Source of the DNA: an uncultured Gaiellaceae bacterium
GTDB lineage: Bacteria; Actinomycetota; Thermoleophilia; Gaiellales; Gaiellaceae
Direction: 5' to 3'
Assembly (NCBI GenBank): GCA_955652075.1
Contig: CATPAS010000210.1
Coordinates: 1-8,579 of the forward strand
Length of the DNA stretch: 8,579 bases
The stretch's first letter is position 1, and every line of letters starts with the position of its first letter. Under the pieces are notes generated by a model, which had not been told where the DNA came from, did not search any database, and was given only the letters and a program-made list of their open reading frames with translations. Shown one piece after another: positions 5,570-8,579 of this stretch. The translations under genes and the position numbers were made by a program.

Positions 5570-7471
5570 CTTCCGGCCGGCGACGACCATCACCCTGCTG
5601 GGCGCGTGCTTGAGCACGAAGTCGACCGTATCGCTGAAGACACCCTGCCCCCTTCCCGCGCGCGGCGCGCCCATGACGATGATCTCGCTCTGCCGACCTT
5701 TCGCCTCGTCGACAATCGCCCGGCCGGCGTGACGGGCCCTGACCAGCCGCTCCGTGAACTTCACGCCGTAAAGCTCGGCGATCGCGGCCGCAACGTCGAG
5801 GGCCTCGTCCGCCCTGCGTTCCTCTTCCTCGAGCCGCGTGTCGAGCGGCAGGTCGAGCGGCACGACGATCACGCTGAGAGCGGCGATCGTGGCGCCTCGA
5901 TCGGCGGCCAGCCGGCAGGCGAGGTCGATCGCCTCCTCGGAGGTCCGGCCCGGCTTCACGGGCACGAGGACGTTCCTGTATTCAAGAGCGATCGCCCGCC
6001 CGATGATCGTCGGCGCGTGCAACGTCGTAGTCAGAGGCTGGCGCAGCACCAGGCGGCGGTACGCGACGTACCCGATGAGCCCGATCACGAGCCAGCCCAA
6101 CCCGGCCCAGCGCGGCCCAGGCTTCTGGATCACGACGACGAGCCAGGCAATCCCTGTGCCGATCGCGCCGAAAACCGCGAACAGCGGCCAATCCACACCG
6201 CGGATGCGGAGGCTCGGGCGCACCTTGAAGGCCTCTGGATCGTTCCGCGTGCTCATGCGCAACGCAATGACGGATACGTGCGCGATCGTGAACGAGAGCA
6301 TCGCGCCGAACGCGTACATGTTGCCGAGAAAATCCGTTTGACCGGGCAACAGCACGATGATCGAAAGGAGCCCTGCGAAGATCAGCAGCGACAACCAGGG
6401 TGTCTTGAATCTCGGATGCAGCCGGCGGAAGACCTCGGGAAGCTGCCTGTACGTCGACATTGCGTACGTGATCCGAGACGCGCCGATCACGCCGGCGTTC
6501 GTGGCGATCAAGAGGATCGTCGCCGCCAGGATCCCGACATAGATCTCTGCGCCGTGCAGGAGTCGACCGTGTAGGCCGAGGTGATCCACGAGCCCGAGCA
6601 CCGGATCGTTCTGGAAGCCGCCGTCCTTCGGCCCGAGTCCGAGCAGCGTCTGGTACCCGTGCGCAGTCCTGTGTACCGGCAGGGCCGACAGTGCGATCAG
6701 CGGCAGAGTGAAGTAGATCGCGAAGACCGCGCCGGCAACCCACGTGATCGCACGCGGAATGTCCCGCGGCGGGTCGCGCGCCTCCTCCGCGAGGTTGCTG
6801 ACCGTCTCGATCCCCGTGTAGGCGATCATCGCGATCGGGATGGCGAGGAAGAACTGCCTCCACGTTGGCGCCACGCCCCAGTGGATGTTCGCGGAGAAGA
6901 CCACGTGCGGGTGGAAGACCAGCGCAAAGCCGATGACGACCAGCAACAGCTGTGTGCCGAAGTCGAGCACGGCGAGAAAGATGTTCAGGCGGGCCGCCTC
7001 TCTGATCCCGATGATGTTCAGCCCGACGAGAAGGACGACCACGACCACGCCGCCGACGATGTCCCACGGGTTCTGGCGCAGCGGGTCCCAGAAGATCGAG
7101 AGGTAGTGCGGGACGAAGAACGCCGAGATGGCGATCGTGATGATGTAGTTGAGCATCTGCGCCCAGGCTGCGCCGAAGGAGACGAGCTCGTTGAAAGCGT
7201 GGCGCGCGAAGCTCGACGAGCCGCCGGCCTCGGGAAAGCGAACCGTTCCTTCCGCGTACGTCGCTGCAGTGGCCGCGAAGATGACCCCGCTGATGACGAA
7301 GACGAGCGGCGTCAGTCCGAGAGCGATGCCGGCGACGCGGCCGAGCGCGTAGTAGATCGAGGAGCCGACGTTGCCGTAGGCCGTGGCGAAGAGCGCGGGA
7401 GTCCCGAGCACGCGCTCGAGCGTCTGTTGCCGCCGGCGGCCTCTCCGGCGCGGTGTCAGCGTCGTGCTCAC
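5561..7471 (-). CDS. APC-superfamily permease with C-terminal USP domain, paralogue 2 (possible K+ transporter)
   Basis: This 636-residue protein is homologous along its length to the downstream permease. An Arg-rich N-terminal tail (RRRGRRRQQ) precedes about 12 membrane segments between residues 27 and 472: AYGNVGSSIYYALG (31-44), TYAEGTVRFPEAGGSS (71-86), third helix MLNYIITIAISAFF with Asn108 where the paralogue has Asp98, and AYTGIETVSNLAEEA (217-231). The loop after helix 7 (about 264-308) is longer than in the paralogue. Residues about 498-631 form the USP domain (VLVPVKPGRTSEEAIDLACR to SRVMVVAG); its loop GAPRAGRGQGVFSDT is also degenerate compared with ATP-binding USPs. The GTG start is 27 bases after the pyrophosphatase stop, has no ribosome site and lies inside a perfect inverted repeat. 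It overlaps the next gene by four bases. The substrate is uncertain: K+ by analogy with KimA/Kup and context, or amino acids. Confidence 0.88.
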   Translation of the reverse strand: MSTTLTPRRRGRRRQQTLERVLGTPALFATAYGNVGSSIYYALGRVAGIALGLTPLVFVISGVIFAATAATYAEGTVRFPEAGGSSSFARHAFNELVSFGAAWAQMLNYIITIAISAFFVPHYLSIFWDPLRQNPWDIVGGVVVVVLLVGLNIIGIREAARLNIFLAVLDFGTQLLLVVIGFALVFHPHVVFSANIHWGVAPTWRQFFLAIPIAMIAYTGIETVSNLAEEARDPPRDIPRAITWVAGAVFAIYFTLPLIALSALPVHRTAHGYQTLLGLGPKDGGFQNDPVLGLVDHLGLHGRLLHGAEIYVGILAATILLIATNAGVIGASRITYAMSTYRQLPEVFRRLHPRFKTPWLSLLIFAGLLSIIVLLPGQTDFLGNMYAFGAMLSFTIAHVSVIALRMSTRNDPEAFKVRPSLRIRGVDWPLFAVFGAIGTGIAWLVVVIQKPGPRWAGLGWLVIGLIGYVAYRRLVLRQPLTTTLHAPTIIGRAIALEYRNVLVPVKPGRTSEEAIDLACRLAADRGATIAALSVIVVPLDLPLDTRLEEEERRADEALDVAAAIAELYGVKFTERLVRARHAGRAIVDEAKGRQSEIIVMGAPRAGRGQGVFSDTVDFVLKHAPSRVMVVAGRKAA

Positions 7472-7481
7472 CGCGCCGGAG
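7443..7481 (-). promoter_or_regulatory. Perfect 13-bp inverted repeat enclosing the permease start codon
   Basis: On the minus strand, CTCCGGCGCGGTG (7481-7469) is followed by 13 unpaired bases and then the exact complement CACCGCGCCGGAG (7455-7443). The GTG start of the permease is the last three bases of the 5' arm, next to the loop. In mRNA this would be a very stable hairpin hiding the start codon. No T-run follows, so it does not look like an intrinsic terminator. It could control translation, stabilise processed mRNA, or act as a DNA dyad for a regulator. The dyad is seen directly; the role is inference. Confidence 0.7.
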
Positions 7482-7498
7482 CGTAAGGCTTCGGCGGG

Positions 7499-8579
7499 CT
7501 AGCCGTGAATCGAGACGATCAGCGGGATGATGAGGATGGCGACGATGTTGGCGATCTTGATCATCGGGTTGATCGCCGGGCCCGCCGTGTCCTTGTAGGG
7601 ATCGCCCACCGTGTCACCAGTCACCGACGCGGCGTGAGCCTCCGATCCCTTGCCGCCGAAGGCGCCGTCCTCGATCAGCTTCTTCGCGTTGTCCCACGCC
7701 CCACCGCCTGACGTCATGGCGATCGCAAGGAACAGCCCCGTCACGATCGTGCCGATCAGCAGGCCGCCGAGCATGCGCGCGTTGATGATCCCCACGATGA
7801 TCGGGAACAGGATCGGGATCAATGCGGGCAACAGCATCGCCTTGATCGCCGAGCTGGTGACGATGTCGATGGCGCGCCCGTACTCGGGCCGCGTCGTCCC
7901 TTCCATGATTCCGGGGTTCTCACGGAACTGGCGCCGCACCTCGGTGACGACTTCCCCGCCCACGCGCCCGACCGCCTGCATCGCGAGCGACGCGAACAGG
8001 AACGGCATCAGCCCGCCGATGAAGAGACCGGCGATCACCCACGCGTCCCCGAGACTGAACGTCGAGGACAGTCCCTGGTCGGCGAGCCCGGTCGTGTACG
8101 AGTCGAAGAGGACGAGCGCCGCGAGCGCGGCCGAGCCGATCGCGTAGCCTTTCGTCACCGCCTTCGTCGTGTTGCCGACGGCGTCGAGCGGGTCCGTGAT
8201 TGCACGCACGGACTCGTCCAGGTTCGCCATCTCCGCGATGCCGCCGGCATTGTCGGTCACCGGGCCGTATGCGTCGAGCGCGACGATCAGGCCCGTCATC
8301 GAGAGCTGCGCCATCACCGCGACGCCGATCCCGTAGAGCCCGGCGAAGTGATGCGCGATCAGGATCCCCGCGGCGATCACGATCACCGGCAGCGCCGTGG
8401 CCTGCATCCCGACCGCGAGGCCCTCGATGATGTTGGTCGCGTGGCCGGTCTGGGACGCGGAGGAGATGGACTTCACCGGTCCCCAGCGTGTGCCCGTGTA
8501 GTACTCGGTGATCGCGACGAGCAGGAACGTCCCGACGAGGCCGACGAGCGAGGCGCAGTAGAGATCCGTGAAGCTGAAC
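7499..8579 (-). CDS. hppA: Membrane-bound proton-pumping pyrophosphatase, K+-independent type (C-terminal part, 5' end outside window)
   Basis: The visible 359 residues are about half of the usual 650-800. The frame runs open to the right edge, so GTG 8476 is internal. The enzyme hydrolyses cytosolic pyrophosphate and pumps protons across the membrane. Family motifs include [69 protein letters not shown] and [18 protein letters not shown] near the C-terminus, with several hydrophobic helices between them. In [10 protein letters not shown], Lys (codon 8162-8164) and Thr (8153-8155) occupy the sites that mark K+-independent enzymes; K+-dependent ones carry Ala at the Lys position (Ala460 in the Carboxydothermus enzyme, from memory). 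K+-independent members are known as proton pumps. The stop lies 27 bases before the permease gene, so co-transcription is possible, though the hairpin at that junction may modulate it. Confidence 0.95.
   Translation of the reverse strand, partial: FSFTDLYCASLVGLVGTFLLVAITEYYTGTRWGPVKSISSASQTGHATNIIEGLAVGMQATALPVIVIAAGILIAHHFAGLYGIGVAVMAQLSMTGLIVALDAYGPVTDNAGGIAEMANLDESVRAITDPLDAVGNTTKAVTKGYAIGSAALAALVLFDSYTTGLADQGLSSTFSLGDAWVIAGLFIGGLMPFLFASLAMQAVGRVGGEVVTEVRRQFRENPGIMEGTTRPEYGRAIDIVTSSAIKAMLLPALIPILFPIIVGIINARMLGGLLIGTIVTGLFLAIAMTSGGGAWDNAKKLIEDGAFGGKGSEAHAASVTGDTVGDPYKDTAGPAINPMIKIANIVAILIIPLIVSIHG

Noticed and set aside
4533..5732. Plus-strand open frame of 399 codons opposite the two permeases and the small membrane gene
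   Set aside because: It spans several real gene boundaries on the other strand and encodes a charged, repetitive composition with no recognisable domain; an antisense shadow.
7443..7481. The 13-bp inverted repeat as an intrinsic terminator of the pyrophosphatase gene
   Set aside because: The stem is strong, but no run of T follows on either strand and it extends into the permease coding sequence. A regulatory or operator role fits better.
6581..7486. Plus-strand open frame of 301 codons opposite the first permease
   Set aside because: Asp/Arg/Glu-rich shadow of membrane-helix codons; no motif or ribosome site supports it. The frame at 5606-6574 is rejected for the same reason.
1..8579. tRNA, rRNA, CRISPR arrays, insertion sequences and long repeats
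   Set aside because: Reading both strands showed no such element. Nearly the whole window is coding, with no gap longer than 60 bases.

Overview
This is a GC-rich, densely coding bacterial window. Eight genes run on the minus strand, from the right edge down to position 301. At the left edge the last codons of one gene and one small gene lie on the plus strand. High GC, frequent GTG starts, almost no intergenic DNA and the gene content suggest an actinobacterium, perhaps of the class Thermoleophilia. That placement is inference; no rRNA or marker gene is present.

Layout, in minus-strand transcription order. (1) The C-terminal 359 residues of a membrane-bound, K+-independent-type H+-pumping pyrophosphatase (8579-7499, cut by the window). 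(2) An APC-superfamily permease fused to a C-terminal universal-stress-protein (USP) domain (7471-5561). (3) A 60-residue protein with two membrane segments (5564-5382), overlapping the permease stop. (4) A second, diverged APC-USP permease (5372-3489). (5) A 145-residue protein holding only the NAD-binding half of a TrkA/RCK regulator (3467-3030). (6) A full-length single TrkA/RCK protein (3029-2367), starting directly after the previous stop. (7) A secreted PQQ-type sugar dehydrogenase-like beta-propeller (2310-1252). (8) A homocysteine S-methyltransferase family enzyme (1239-301). Facing these are the end of an unidentified gene (3-77) and a 76-residue coiled-coil protein (74-304). The coiled-coil gene converges on the methyltransferase gene, and both end on one shared CTAG.

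Genes 1 to 6 read best as an ion-homeostasis cluster. The pyrophosphatase would energise the membrane. The two permeases resemble KimA/Kup-type K+ transporters as well as amino-acid permeases. The RCK pair is the classical cytosolic sensor of K+ uptake systems. Permeases, small membrane protein and RCK genes are separated by 0-21 bases or overlap, so co-transcription is likely. K+ as the substrate is inference from this context. The last two genes may simply be downstream passengers.

The most striking non-coding signal is a perfect 13-bp inverted repeat (7443-7455 / 7469-7481) that places the GTG start of the first permease inside a strong mRNA hairpin. Other points worth checking are the missing RCK C-lobe, the Asp/Asn difference between the permeases, their degenerate USP nucleotide-binding loops, and a tandem 9-bp repeat that doubles a stop and a start codon. 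No tRNA, rRNA, CRISPR array, insertion sequence or clear promoter was seen.
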